Part shown: positions 44,209-52,379 of the stretch, one piece after another
Layout: each line of letters starts with the position of its first letter
How positions within the stretch are numbered: position 1 is the stretch's first letter
Origin: Allomuricauda sp.
GTDB taxonomy: Bacteria > Bacteroidota > Bacteroidia > Flavobacteriales > Flavobacteriaceae
DNA: 64,000 nt
Direction: 5' to 3'
Assembly: GCA_017795045.1 (NCBI GenBank)
Contig: CP051244.1
Location: 2,456,093-2,520,092 of the forward strand
Notes under the pieces: generated by a model
What the model was told of the DNA's origin: nothing
Database searches by the model: none
Seen by the model: only the letters and a program-made list of their open reading frames with translations
Program-made: the position numbers and the translations under genes

Positions 44209-44236
44209 AAAGCCATTTGAAATTTCAAACAGCTTT
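44209..44236 (-). terminator. Intrinsic terminator after the DUF937 gene
   Basis: On the minus strand AAAGCUGUUUGAAA pairs with UUUCAAAUGGCUUU over 14 bp (two G-U pairs), followed by TTTTTTG (complement of 44204-44210). It separates the DUF937 gene from DUF6146. Confidence 0.8.
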
Positions 44237-44260
44237 GTTAAATATCGTTAAGCAGAAAGG

Positions 44261-44902
44261 CTATTTGCCAAAAAGTCCGCCCAGCATCCCGCCAAGGCCG
44301 CCTTTTTTCTGTCCACCACTGTTCAATACCATTCCGGCCAAATCATCTATAACGCTGCCATCGCCATCTGAGTCCAGAAAAGTCTCAATAAGGGATTGTT
44401 GTTTGGAGGCACTTTTACCACCGCCCATAAGTCCACCCAAAAGACCGTTGAGTCCATCAGGGCTGCTCACATTCTGCTGACGCGTTTGTTTTCCCAAATA
44501 TCCCAATAGGATGGGTGCGGCAATTTTAAGGATTTGGGAAATGGTTCCAGCATCCAAACCTGATTTGCTGCTTAAGGCATTTTCCACTTGGGGTTGTTTT
44601 GTCCCCAAGATATGCCCTAAGATTCCAGCGCCATCGTCCATTACGTTTTGGTCCACTCCACCTCCAAAGAGACCTCCCATGTCATCCAAAATGCTGCCAT
44701 CGTGTTTGGAGGACAGCGCATTCATAAGTCCTTGGGCCCCACCAGGGGTAGAGGTGTTCTTTTTCATGGCACCCATCAACAAGGGCATGGCCATACTCAA
44801 AACATCTGCGGTTTTATTTTCGGATTGCCCAGTTTGTCCGGCCACTCCGCTGATCAATTGTTGGCCCATGGGGCTATTTAGTAAATCCAATAATCCTGAC
44901 AT
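44261..44902 (-). CDS. DUF937 domain protein
   Basis: A 213-residue soluble protein rich in Gly, Leu and Gln, with the DUF937 pattern MSGLLDLLNSPMGQQLISG at the start, a central GHILGTKQPQVENALSSKSG repeat and a Gly-rich C-terminus (GGLGGMLGGLFGK). It resembles YidB-type proteins; role unknown. Transcribed alone with a strong terminator. Confidence 0.85.
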   Translation of the reverse strand: MSGLLDLLNSPMGQQLISGVAGQTGQSENKTADVLSMAMPLLMGAMKKNTSTPGGAQGLMNALSSKHDGSILDDMGGLFGGGVDQNVMDDGAGILGHILGTKQPQVENALSSKSGLDAGTISQILKIAAPILLGYLGKQTRQQNVSSPDGLNGLLGGLMGGGKSASKQQSLIETFLDSDGDGSVIDDLAGMVLNSGGQKKGGLGGMLGGLFGK

Positions 44903-44978
44903 TGTATTTGTGTTAAGGTTAGGAAGACAATGTAGTGAAAAACTAGGTTTTGAACCCGTATGAGGGTCAAAAAACCAA

Positions 44979-45932
44979 TTATTTTAGCAATTTGATAATC
45001 TGTTGCGCCAATTCCATGCCAATACGTTGCTGTGCTTCTTGGGTCGATGCCCCAATATGTGGGGAAAGCGATATTTTGGGATGCATCAATATTTTGATTT
45101 CCGGGTGGGGTTCGGATTCATAGACATCCAATCCCGCAAAGGCCAATTTGTCAGCGTCCAAGGCTTCCACAAGGGCCACTTCGTCCAAAACACCACCACG
45201 CGACGCATTGATGATGCCTGCCGTAGGTTTCATCTGCGCCAATTCTTTTGCCCCAATAACATACCCATTTTGTGATGGAACGTGGATACTGACAAAATCA
45301 GAATTCTTTAAAACATCCTCAAGCGTGCTGTTTTCCAACTTGAACTGTACGGTTTGTCCATCATAAAAAGAAACCTCCAAGGTCACTTCTTGGGTATGGT
45401 GATCATGGTAAAGCACCTTCATACCTATGGCAATCGCCATTTTTGCAGTGGCGTGACCTATCCTTCCCAAACCAATGACCCCCATGGTCTTTCCGCGCAG
45501 TTCCGTTCCGGAAGCATAGCTTTTTTTGAGCTGCTTGAACTGACTGTCGCCATCCAAGGGCATGTTTCGGTTGGAATCATGTAAAAATCGAGCTCCGTTG
45601 AACATGTGGGCAAAGACCAGTTCGGCCACCGACTCCGAAGAAGCTTCGGGCGTATTGATGACATGGATTCCTTTGGACCGGGCATAATCCACATCTATGT
45701 TATCCATACCTACACCGGCCCTGCCGATCAATTGAAGGCCAGGGCAGGCATCGATAGTTTTTTTTCTTACTTCAGTGGCACTTCGCACCAAAAGGACCGA
45801 AATGGAATTGGTGTTGATGAAATTTGCCAATTGTTCTTGGGCCACTCGGGTGGTGACCACCTCAAAACCTTTCTTTTGAAGTACATCTATTCCCGATTGG
45901 GCTAAGCCATCATTGGCCAGTACAATATTCAT
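44979..45932 (-). CDS. serA: D-3-phosphoglycerate dehydrogenase-type 2-hydroxyacid dehydrogenase
   Basis: A 317-residue NAD-dependent dehydrogenase, short SerA form without a regulatory ACT domain. Rossmann motif GVIGLGRIGHATAKMA (about 147-162); catalytic Arg in INASRGGVLDEVALVEAL, Glu in DVYESEPHPE and His in SPHIGASTQEAQQRIG. The serC gene upstream supports the serine-pathway assignment: 3-phosphoglycerate to 3-phosphohydroxypyruvate. A four-helix-bundle gene separates the two. Confidence 0.88.
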   Translation of the reverse strand: MNIVLANDGLAQSGIDVLQKKGFEVVTTRVAQEQLANFINTNSISVLLVRSATEVRKKTIDACPGLQLIGRAGVGMDNIDVDYARSKGIHVINTPEASSESVAELVFAHMFNGARFLHDSNRNMPLDGDSQFKQLKKSYASGTELRGKTMGVIGLGRIGHATAKMAIAIGMKVLYHDHHTQEVTLEVSFYDGQTVQFKLENSTLEDVLKNSDFVSIHVPSQNGYVIGAKELAQMKPTAGIINASRGGVLDEVALVEALDADKLAFAGLDVYESEPHPEIKILMHPKISLSPHIGASTQEAQQRIGMELAQQIIKLLK

Positions 45933-45946
45933 AGGCTTAAATTATA

Positions 45947-46325
45947 AGTCTTAAGTTTTAAATAGTTTCTTGGCTGGTTTTGACAATTTTGGTCAAAATT
46001 TTGATGATTTGCTCTATTTCTTCCAAGTACTCTTTCAAATCAAGGTCAGATAAATTGGCTTTATGAATCAATCGTAACCAATATCTGGATTCACGTGCTT
46101 CTTTTGAAGCTATGGCCATTTTAGAAATGAAATCTTTTTTGGATTGACCTGCACCTGCTTCGGCTACATTTGCTCCAATGCTGGTGGATGAACGCAATAA
46201 TTGATCGGCGAAGACATACTCGTTGTTTTCCTTCAAATTTTTAACCAATTTGATGATGCGCAACGAAAATTCAAAACTTCTTTCTTCGATCAATATTTAG
46301 GATTTAGAACTAAAAACTTAACACT
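45947..46325. repeat. IVS-type cassette ends: 13-bp inverted repeats around the four-helix-bundle gene
   Basis: AGTCTTAAGTTTT (45947-45959) and AAAACTTAACACT (46313-46325) are inverted copies with one mismatch. They bracket the 45958-46293 gene closely, the left copy including its stop codon. A transcript would form a 13-bp stem closing the gene. Confidence 0.5.
45958..46293 (-). CDS. Four-helix-bundle protein, 23S rRNA intervening-sequence type
   Basis: A 111-residue protein matching the TIGR02436/S23 family: SFEFSLRIIKLVKNL, then QLLRSSTSIGANVAEAGAGQ (family signature with the SSTSIGAN core), then SKKDFISKMAIASKEARESR and helices to the C-terminus. These proteins fold as four-helix bundles and often lie in intervening sequences of 23S rRNA or as intergenic cassettes; function unknown. 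Start is TTG 46293 with a stop two codons upstream, so the start is not ideal but the length is normal. It interrupts serC-serA. Confidence 0.85.
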   Translation of the reverse strand: MIEERSFEFSLRIIKLVKNLKENNEYVFADQLLRSSTSIGANVAEAGAGQSKKDFISKMAIASKEARESRYWLRLIHKANLSDLDLKEYLEEIEQIIKILTKIVKTSQETI

Positions 46326-46328
46326 AAT

Positions 46329-47393
46329 CTATCCTTTTTTCTCCAATTCACTCATAATGTCTACCAAAACCCCTACACTTTCCAAGGGTAGTGCATTGTA
46401 CATGGATGCGCGATATCCTCCCACAGATCGGTGCCCGTTGATACCACTGATACCTTCCTCTTTGCACATGCTGTCAAAAACTTCTTTCAATCCATCGTCA
46501 GTGATGTTGAAAGTGGCGTTCATAGTGGAACGGTCTTCCTTGGCCGCAAAGCCAGAGAATACGGGGTTCAATTCTATTTCGGAATAAATAAGGCTGGCCT
46601 TTCGCTCGTTGATTTCCTCAATGGCGGCAATACCTCCCAAATCCTTTAGCCACTGTAGGGTAAGCATGGACACGTATACTGCAAATACAGGAGGTGTGTT
46701 GAACATGCTCTCTTTACTCGCATGTACCGAATAATCCAACATGGACGGGATTTTTCGGGAAACCTTGCCCAAAACATCTTCTTTTACCACAACAAGAGTG
46801 GTCCCGGCTGGTCCCATGTTCTTTTGGGCACCTGCATAGATTAAGTCAAACTGGGAAAAATCGAGTTGACGGGAAAAAATATCCGAACTCATGTCGCAAA
46901 CCAATGGAACATTTGTTTTGGGAAATTCCTTGATCTGGGTTCCAAAAATGGTATTGTTGGAGGTAAGGTGCAAATAATCCAGGTCGGAAGGAATACTATA
47001 TCCCTTTGGGATATGGTTAAAATTTGCGGCCTGTGACGAAGCCACCTCCACAATATCACCGAACAGTTTGGCTTCCTTGATCGCTTTTTGGCTCCAGGTC
47101 CCTGTGTTGACGTATCCTGCCTTTTTGTCCAAAAGGTTATAGGCGGCCATCAAAAACTGCATACTGGCCCCTCCTTGCAAGAACAGGGCTTGATATCCCT
47201 TTCCTTCCAATCCCAAAAGTTCAAGGGCCAACGAACGGGCCTTTTCCATTATCGCCACAAATTCCTTGCTGCGATGTGAGATTTCTATAAGTGATAAACC
47301 AATACCGTCCAGTTCCACTACGGCTTCGGAAGCCTTCTGCATGACCTCTTTGGGTAAAATACAAGGTCCTGCGCTAAAATTGTGTTTTTTCAT
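46329..47393 (-). CDS. serC: Phosphoserine aminotransferase
   Basis: A 354-residue PLP enzyme making phosphoserine from phosphohydroxypyruvate and glutamate. Opening HNFSAGPCILPKEVMQKASE is diagnostic, PLP-lysine lies in LIYAGAQKNMGPAGTTLVVV (about residue 195), and GINGHRSVGGYRASMYNALP is the C-terminal family motif. First gene of the serine unit on the minus strand. Confidence 0.95.
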   Translation of the reverse strand: MKKHNFSAGPCILPKEVMQKASEAVVELDGIGLSLIEISHRSKEFVAIMEKARSLALELLGLEGKGYQALFLQGGASMQFLMAAYNLLDKKAGYVNTGTWSQKAIKEAKLFGDIVEVASSQAANFNHIPKGYSIPSDLDYLHLTSNNTIFGTQIKEFPKTNVPLVCDMSSDIFSRQLDFSQFDLIYAGAQKNMGPAGTTLVVVKEDVLGKVSRKIPSMLDYSVHASKESMFNTPPVFAVYVSMLTLQWLKDLGGIAAIEEINERKASLIYSEIELNPVFSGFAAKEDRSTMNATFNITDDGLKEVFDSMCKEEGISGINGHRSVGGYRASMYNALPLESVGVLVDIMSELEKKG

Positions 47394-47462
47394 TCCCTTA
47401 ATTTAGAAGGTAAAGGTCTAAAAAAAACTTGGATCTAAAAACGGTTTCGGCAATCGGTTTTT

Positions 47463-48497
47463 CTATAGTTGAAGTAAAAAATCCATGGTGTCCACACCAT
47501 CCGCATAATCACCCAGTTGGGGGTTTTGGGTCTCTCCAAAAGCAATATCGTTGGATTGGGTCTCGGCTGATACAATACATTGGATTTGCTCTTCTTGCAT
47601 CAATAATTGTTCGCGTAATTTTTCTTGGGAGTCGTATTGGGAATAGAATAAGGCCGCGATAGGGGAAGAGAACCCTTCATCTTCCTTGAGCACCAAAAAA
47701 CCATTGTCCAAAATCTTAAAATCGCTCATGAGGTACACTGCCTTGTTATAGTCGTAATTATTGGCATATTTATGATGATGGATAACATCCTGAAAAGTAA
47801 ACATGGCCTTGTAAAACGTATCAAAATCATATCCTGTGGGAACAAAGAGTTTGGCAACATTTCTACAACCCAACCCGTAATACCTAAAAATATCCTCACC
47901 CAAGGCTTCCAGTTCATCTTGGGATTCATTCCCGGTTAAGATGGCCACCGAACTTCTATTTTTTCGGATGATGTTCGGTTTTTTTCCAAAATAATGCTCA
48001 AAATAGCGACCTGTATTGTTGCTTCCTGTGGCAATGACGGCATCAAAGTTTTCCAGTTTACCTTCGGTGAATTCAATCCGTTCAGCCAATATCGGTTCCT
48101 CTTTGATCAAATAATCGGAAAGATAGGGAAGCAATATCTTATCATTGGAAGAAAGTTTGGCCAATACTTTATTTCCAGAGAGCAGCACACATAAAAAATC
48201 ATGGAATCCCACCAAGGGAATATTACCGGCCATGACAATACCGATGGTCTTTGGAGCGTTATCGACCGTAAAGTCATACTTGGAAAGCCATCGGGATAGG
48301 TTTTCTTCGGTCAATAATTCACTCCATTGCTGTAACGCAACAATGATGTTGTCCCGGGTAAACCACCCATTTTGCTGTTCAGCCTTGGCCAAGGCCTCAT
48401 CAAATGAAGCCAACGAGCCATTGTCATTTTCACAAAAATCGCCAAGGTAACTTCCAAGTTTAACAAAAGCTTTCAATATTGGGAGATGTGCCCTCAT
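47463..48497 (-). CDS. Acyl-CoA reductase-like protein
   Basis: A 344-residue protein of the acyl-CoA reductase (LuxC-like) group conserved in Bacteroidota. Features: GIVMAGNIPLVGFHDFLCVL (nucleotide-binding turn, about 93-112), IATGSNNTGRYFEHYF, and GLGCRNVAKLFVP with the candidate catalytic Cys (about residue 209). Expected to reduce or transfer an acyl-CoA group using NADPH; true substrate unknown. Divergent from the ferredoxin gene. Confidence 0.8.
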   Translation of the reverse strand: MRAHLPILKAFVKLGSYLGDFCENDNGSLASFDEALAKAEQQNGWFTRDNIIVALQQWSELLTEENLSRWLSKYDFTVDNAPKTIGIVMAGNIPLVGFHDFLCVLLSGNKVLAKLSSNDKILLPYLSDYLIKEEPILAERIEFTEGKLENFDAVIATGSNNTGRYFEHYFGKKPNIIRKNRSSVAILTGNESQDELEALGEDIFRYYGLGCRNVAKLFVPTGYDFDTFYKAMFTFQDVIHHHKYANNYDYNKAVYLMSDFKILDNGFLVLKEDEGFSSPIAALFYSQYDSQEKLREQLLMQEEQIQCIVSAETQSNDIAFGETQNPQLGDYADGVDTMDFLLQL

Positions 48498-48501
48498 TAT
48501 A

Positions 48502-48533
48502 TTTGTATACTAATTTGGTAGGGTTTATTTTTG
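48502..48533 (+). promoter_or_regulatory. Promoter of the ferredoxin gene, Bacteroidota type
   Basis: TTTG (48502-48505), 20-bp spacer, TATTTTTG (48526-48533): a full match to the TTTG-N19-21-TAnnTTTG consensus. The predicted start of transcription is about 48540, giving a 40-base leader. Confidence 0.7.
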
Positions 48534-48582
48534 CCAAAAATACGCATGCTGAAATGAATCAGCACCACGGAAAAAGAAAATT

Positions 48583-48936
48583 ATGGCGATAATTATAACA
48601 GACGAATGCATTAACTGCGGGGCCTGCGAGCCAGAATGCCCCAATACAGCAATATACGAAGGAGCCGATGAATGGCGATATAGTGACGGTACTTCCTTGG
48701 AGGGAGATGTAGTCCTTCCCAATGGAAAAGCAGTAAATGCTGAGGAGGTCCAGGAACCTGTAAGTGACGAAATCTATTACATTGCACCCGATAAGTGTAC
48801 CGAGTGTATGGGATTCCATGAAGAACCCCAATGTGCCGCGGTTTGCCCAGTGGATTGCTGTGTACCGGATGAAGACCACGTGGAAAGCGAAGAAGAACTT
48901 TTGGGCAAGCAGAAGTTTATGCATCCCAACGGATAG
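48583..48936 (+). CDS. 4Fe-4S dicluster ferredoxin
   Basis: A 117-residue small electron carrier with two cubane cluster sites: [12 protein letters not shown] (residues 8-19) and [20 protein letters not shown] (about 66-85), the second with the enlarged spacing typical of YfhL-type ferredoxins. A central acidic insertion (about residues 28-58) is also typical. Partner enzyme unknown. Confidence 0.93.
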   Translation: MAIIITDECINCGACEPECPNTAIYEGADEWRYSDGTSLEGDVVLPNGKAVNAEEVQEPVSDEIYYIAPDKCTECMGFHEEPQCAAVCPVDCCVPDEDHVESEEELLGKQKFMHPNG

Positions 48937-48959
48937 CCCATAAAAAACCACTAATTTAG

Positions 48960-48979
48960 CCCCGAACTTATTTTCGGGG
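48960..48979 (+). terminator. Intrinsic terminator after the ferredoxin gene
   Basis: CCCCGAA (48960-48966) and TTCGGGG (48973-48979) form a 7-bp stem followed by TTTTTT (48980-48985). The T-run directly touches the ATG of the next small ORF. Confidence 0.88.
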
Positions 48980-48985
48980 TTTTTT

Positions 48986-49114
48986 ATGCAAGAAAAAGAA
49001 AAAACATACAATGGTTTTTGGAAGCAGGCCGGGTGTATTTTATCGCTTGTGGCCATTTTTGGAATCATCGGACTTTTTGCCATGGGCTTTTATTTCCTGA
49101 TAAAAGGGTTTTAA
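48986..49114 (+). CDS. Possible 42-aa single-pass membrane protein
   Basis: ATG 48986 to TAA 49112-49114 encodes 42 residues: charged start (MQEKEKTYNGFWKQAGC) and one clean membrane helix (ILSLVAIFGIIGLFAMGFYF). The helix is convincing, but the ATG sits right at the ferredoxin terminator T-run with no leader of its own, so expression needs read-through or a later start. Confidence 0.4.
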   Translation: MQEKEKTYNGFWKQAGCILSLVAIFGIIGLFAMGFYFLIKGF

Positions 49115-49138
49115 AACGCCCAAAACAAAACTTCAACT

Positions 49139-49146
49139 TATATTTG
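49139..49146 (+). promoter_or_regulatory. Candidate -7 element for ychF
   Basis: TATATTTG matches TAnnTTTG, 24 bp before ATG 49171. No clear -33 element. Confidence 0.4.
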
Positions 49147-49170
49147 CAGCCTTAAAATACACCTGAATAG

Positions 49171-50265
49171 ATGAAAGCCGGTATCGTAGGATTGCCCAAC
49201 GTGGGAAAATCCACCCTCTTTAACTGTTTGTCCAATGCCAAGGCGCAAAGTGCCAACTTTCCCTTTTGCACCATTGAACCCAACATTGGGGTGGTGAACG
49301 TTCCCGATACCCGTTTGGAAAAATTGGAGGAATTGGTGAACCCTGAGCGTGTAATTCCTGCCACAGTGGAAATTGTGGACATTGCTGGTTTGGTAAAGGG
49401 TGCGAGTAAAGGTGAGGGACTGGGCAACCAGTTTTTGGGCAACATCCGGGAAACAGACGCAATTCTTCATGTCTTACGCTGTTTTGACAATGACAATATT
49501 GTACACGTAGATGGTTCCGTAGACCCCATCCGTGACAAGGAGACCATAGACATGGAACTCCAATTGAAGGATTTGGAAAGCGTGGAGAAAAAGCTGGACA
49601 AAGTAAAACGTGCCGCCAAGACCGGAAACAAAGAAGCCCAGAAAGAAGAGGCTGTTCTTAATGCCTTGAAAACAGGTTTGGAGTCCGGCACATCGGTACG
49701 GGCTATTCAACTCAGCGATGAGGATAGACTGGAATATGTAAAACCTCTACAGCTCATTACGGACAAGCCTGTAATGTATGTCTGTAACGTAGGCGAAGAA
49801 GCCGCAGCTACCGGGAATGCCTATGTGGAAAAAGTAAAGGAAGCTGTGGCCCAGGAAAATGCCGAGGTCATCTTTTTGGCCGTGGGTACCGAAGCCGATA
49901 TTACCGAACTGGAAACCTACGAAGAACGCCAAATGTTCTTGGAAGATTTGGGCCTTTCTGAACCCGGTTCCGCAAAGCTTATCCGTGGCGCTTACCGTTT
50001 GTTGGATTTGGAGACCTATTTCACAGCTGGGGTCAAGGAGGTACGTGCATGGACCATTCCCGTGGGAGCCACAGCGCCCCAAGCCGCTGGTGTGATCCAT
50101 ACCGATTTTGAAAAAGGCTTTATCCGTGCCGAGGTCATCGCTTATGATGACTATGTGAAACATGGCAGCGAAGCCAAGGTCAAGGAAGCCGGCCGTATGC
50201 GGGTGGAAGGCAAGGAGTACATTGTTAAAGATGGCGATGTGATGCATTTCCGCTTCAACGTGTAA
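49171..50265 (+). CDS. ychF: Redox-regulated ATPase YchF
   Basis: A 364-residue Obg-family P-loop protein that prefers ATP and associates with ribosomes. P-loop GLPNVGKSTLFNCL (residues 7-20), DIAGLVKGASKGEGLGNQFL (G3 region) and NVGEEAAA (modified G4, which explains ATP preference). TGS domain at the C-terminus ends MHFRFNV, typical. Full length. Confidence 0.96.
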   Translation: MKAGIVGLPNVGKSTLFNCLSNAKAQSANFPFCTIEPNIGVVNVPDTRLEKLEELVNPERVIPATVEIVDIAGLVKGASKGEGLGNQFLGNIRETDAILHVLRCFDNDNIVHVDGSVDPIRDKETIDMELQLKDLESVEKKLDKVKRAAKTGNKEAQKEEAVLNALKTGLESGTSVRAIQLSDEDRLEYVKPLQLITDKPVMYVCNVGEEAAATGNAYVEKVKEAVAQENAEVIFLAVGTEADITELETYEERQMFLEDLGLSEPGSAKLIRGAYRLLDLETYFTAGVKEVRAWTIPVGATAPQAAGVIHTDFEKGFIRAEVIAYDDYVKHGSEAKVKEAGRMRVEGKEYIVKDGDVMHFRFNV

Positions 50266-50297
50266 AAATTGAAAAAATCTTGAGAGGATAATAAAAT

Positions 50298-50329
50298 ATC
50301 CGTCAATTCAAAACCTGTATCCGTCAACT
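50298..50329 (+). promoter_or_regulatory. Two direct half-sites at 21-bp spacing upstream of the Kelch lipoprotein gene
   Basis: ATCCGTCAATT (50298) and ATCCGTCAACT (50319) are 21 bp apart and share 10 of 11 bases; same core and spacing as upstream of 18388 and 20085, in the gene's orientation, and again at 52257. LytTR-like regulator site by architecture; the regulator is unknown. Confidence 0.65.
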
Positions 50330-50413
50330 CATATGGCCCATCAATATATTGATGGGTCTTTTTTTGTTCCAGAGTATCGATTTTAGGGGTTAAGTATAAT
50401 TATTAACCCAAAT
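50310..50413 (+). repeat. 104-bp duplicated leader, copy 1
   Basis: Aligned without gaps to 52269-52372, 98 of 104 bases agree. It holds the second half-site, a hairpin with a T-run, and an inverted repeat GGGTTAA (50387-50393)/TTAACCC (50403-50409) around an AT-rich centre (TATAATTATT), which may be the -7 region with an operator on it. Confidence 0.75.
50337..50356 (+). terminator. Palindromic hairpin with T-run ahead of the Kelch lipoprotein gene
   Basis: A perfect 20-base palindrome (core ATCAATATATTGAT) followed by TCTTTTTTTG. It could terminate ychF, but the same element recurs at 52298-52317 after a gene with its own terminator, so it belongs to the duplicated leader. Confidence 0.6.
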
Positions 50414-50424
50414 AAATCTTTGAT

Positions 50425-52176
50425 ATGAAAAAAGCGATACTGGTCGGCCTATCCGTTTTGGCACTGTCCCTGAACACTTCCTGCGGCAAGGACGATGGCC
50501 CGACCGATGAACCCAAAGCAGTGGAAATCAATGGTTTTTCCCCTGCATCTGGAACGGTGGGAACCGAAGTGACCATTACCGGTAAAAACTTCAGCACCAC
50601 AAAGACCGGGAACAACGTAACCTTTAACGGAACTGTAGCCGCAGTGAAAGAAGCTTCGGGTTCACAACTTAAGGTAGATGTTCCCAATGGCTCAACCACG
50701 GGGAAAATTAAAGTGACGGTGGGCAACAGTTCGGCCACAAGTGCCACGAACTTTGAGGTGACCACGACACAAGCTGCCCCAACCATTTCGGGATTGGATG
50801 TGTCCGCTATTTGCGCAGGAGGGGAGGTTGTCATAAGCGGGGAAAACTTTGGCTCCAGTGCCCAGGACGCAGCCGTTTATATCGATGGTGAACAAGCAAC
50901 CGTAACTGCACACGCATCAAACAGCTTGACCATTGAAGCACCACAAACAGCCGTAACTGGACTTGTGGAGGTAAAAGTAAATGGCCAATCTGGCTTCAGT
51001 GAAGCTCAACTGGAAGTTTATCCAGCACCAGTAATAACAGGACTCTCGATCAATGAAGGTGAATGGGGCTCCGAAGTGACCATTCAGGGTACATTTGGCC
51101 AAGGCTTAAAAATACATTTTAATGATAAAGAAGGGCAAAATTTAGAAGTCTCCTTGGATGGCACTGAAGCCACCAAAATGTATGTCTATGTACCAGAAGG
51201 GGCCAGAACGGGAACTTTCATTGTGTCTGATAACTGCGGTAATACCACCGAAAGTGAAGAGTTCACCGTATTCCATGGCCGTTGGACCCAAGTTGCGGAT
51301 TTTGGGGGAGGTGAGAGAAGTGGAATGATAGCGTTTGCAGTAGGAGATAAAGGCTATGTGGGAACAGGTGTACATGATGGTTCAATATTTAGTGATATTT
51401 GGGAATACGACCCCAATACAGATCAATGGACACAAAAGGCTGATTTTGGCGGCGGTTTTAGAAGTGCTGCAGTAAACTTTGTAATTGATAATACCGCATA
51501 TGCAGGAACAGGTTCATTGGGAACAACCTTATACCAAGATATTTGGAGTTATGATTCAGGTGCAGATATGTGGAATGGAGAAACTATATTTCCCGGATCT
51601 GCAAGACGTATTGCCGTAGGGTTTTCTATTGGTGATAAAGGCTATATAGGTACTGGAAAAGATCAGAATCAAAATTTGCTGAAAGATTTTTGGGAATATG
51701 ATTCAAATGACGATACTTGGACGAAGAAAACAGATGTAGGAGCGGTGGGTAGATATTTTTCTGTGGGTTTTGCCATAGGCGATAAAGGCTATATAGGTAC
51801 TGGCTTTGATGTAAACAGTAATTTTCTTAATGATTTTTGGGAGTATGATCCAAGTAACAATACTTGGACACAGAAAGCAGATGTAGGAGCAGAGAGCACC
51901 GTAAGATCAAATGCCGTGGGCTTTGCTATAAAGGGCAAAGGCTATATTGGAACAGGCATAGACGATCCTATAAACCAAAACCTTTTAAAAGATTTTTGGG
52001 AGTACGACCCCACCGACGATACTTGGGTACAGGTTGCCAGTTTTCCGGGTGAAGCTCGGCAATCCGCAACGGTTTTTGTGATCAATGGTAAGGCCTATGT
52101 TGGTTTGGGAAATGGTTCCAATGGCAGCTTGGAGGATTTCTGGGAATTTGACCCTGATCCTGATCCTGAAAACTAA
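50425..52176 (+). CDS. IPT/TIG-Kelch lipoprotein
   Basis: A 583-residue surface lipoprotein: lipobox LNTSCGKDD (lipid at Cys 20), three IPT/TIG beta-sandwich domains (about 32-115, 116-195, 196-280; first with INGFSPASGTVGTEVTITG), then six Kelch repeats (about 284-583) each with a GDKGYIGTG core and WEYDPxxxTW end, forming a probable six-bladed propeller. Ligand unknown. Its upstream leader is duplicated before the paralogue at 52380. Confidence 0.88.
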   Translation: MKKAILVGLSVLALSLNTSCGKDDGPTDEPKAVEINGFSPASGTVGTEVTITGKNFSTTKTGNNVTFNGTVAAVKEASGSQLKVDVPNGSTTGKIKVTVGNSSATSATNFEVTTTQAAPTISGLDVSAICAGGEVVISGENFGSSAQDAAVYIDGEQATVTAHASNSLTIEAPQTAVTGLVEVKVNGQSGFSEAQLEVYPAPVITGLSINEGEWGSEVTIQGTFGQGLKIHFNDKEGQNLEVSLDGTEATKMYVYVPEGARTGTFIVSDNCGNTTESEEFTVFHGRWTQVADFGGGERSGMIAFAVGDKGYVGTGVHDGSIFSDIWEYDPNTDQWTQKADFGGGFRSAAVNFVIDNTAYAGTGSLGTTLYQDIWSYDSGADMWNGETIFPGSARRIAVGFSIGDKGYIGTGKDQNQNLLKDFWEYDSNDDTWTKKTDVGAVGRYFSVGFAIGDKGYIGTGFDVNSNFLNDFWEYDPSNNTWTQKADVGAESTVRSNAVGFAIKGKGYIGTGIDDPINQNLLKDFWEYDPTDDTWVQVASFPGEARQSATVFVINGKAYVGLGNGSNGSLEDFWEFDPDPDPEN

Positions 52177-52210
52177 TTCCTGTCTATCAGTTTTACAAGT
52201 AAACCAAAAG

Positions 52211-52232
52211 GGAGTCTTATTTTTAAGACTCC
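52211..52232 (+). terminator. Intrinsic terminator after the Kelch lipoprotein gene
   Basis: GGAGTCTTA and TAAGACTCC form a 9-bp stem with a 4-base loop, followed by eight T (52233-52240). Confidence 0.92.
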
Positions 52233-52256
52233 TTTTTTTTGGGGATTCTCCGTTTT

Positions 52257-52288
52257 CTTGGTCAATCCAAAACCTATATCCGTCAACT
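52257..52288 (+). promoter_or_regulatory. Two direct half-sites at 21-bp spacing upstream of the second IPT lipoprotein gene
   Basis: CTTGGTCAATC (52257) and ATCCGTCAACT (52278), 21 bp apart. The second is identical to that at 50319; the first is diverged at its edges but keeps GTCAAT. Confidence 0.6.
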
Positions 52289-52372
52289 CATATGGTCCAT
52301 CGGTATATTGATGGGTCTTTTTTTGTTCCAGAGTATCGATTTTAGGGGTTAGTTATAATTATTAACCCAAAT
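52269..52372 (+). repeat. 104-bp duplicated leader, copy 2
   Basis: Ungapped match to 50310-50413 with six substitutions. The hairpin (52298-52317) has lost two pairs relative to copy 1, but the T-run and the GGGTTA/TAACCC inverted repeat (52346-52351/52363-52368) remain. It leads to ATG 52380. Confidence 0.75.
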
Positions 52373-52379
52373 TTTTGAC

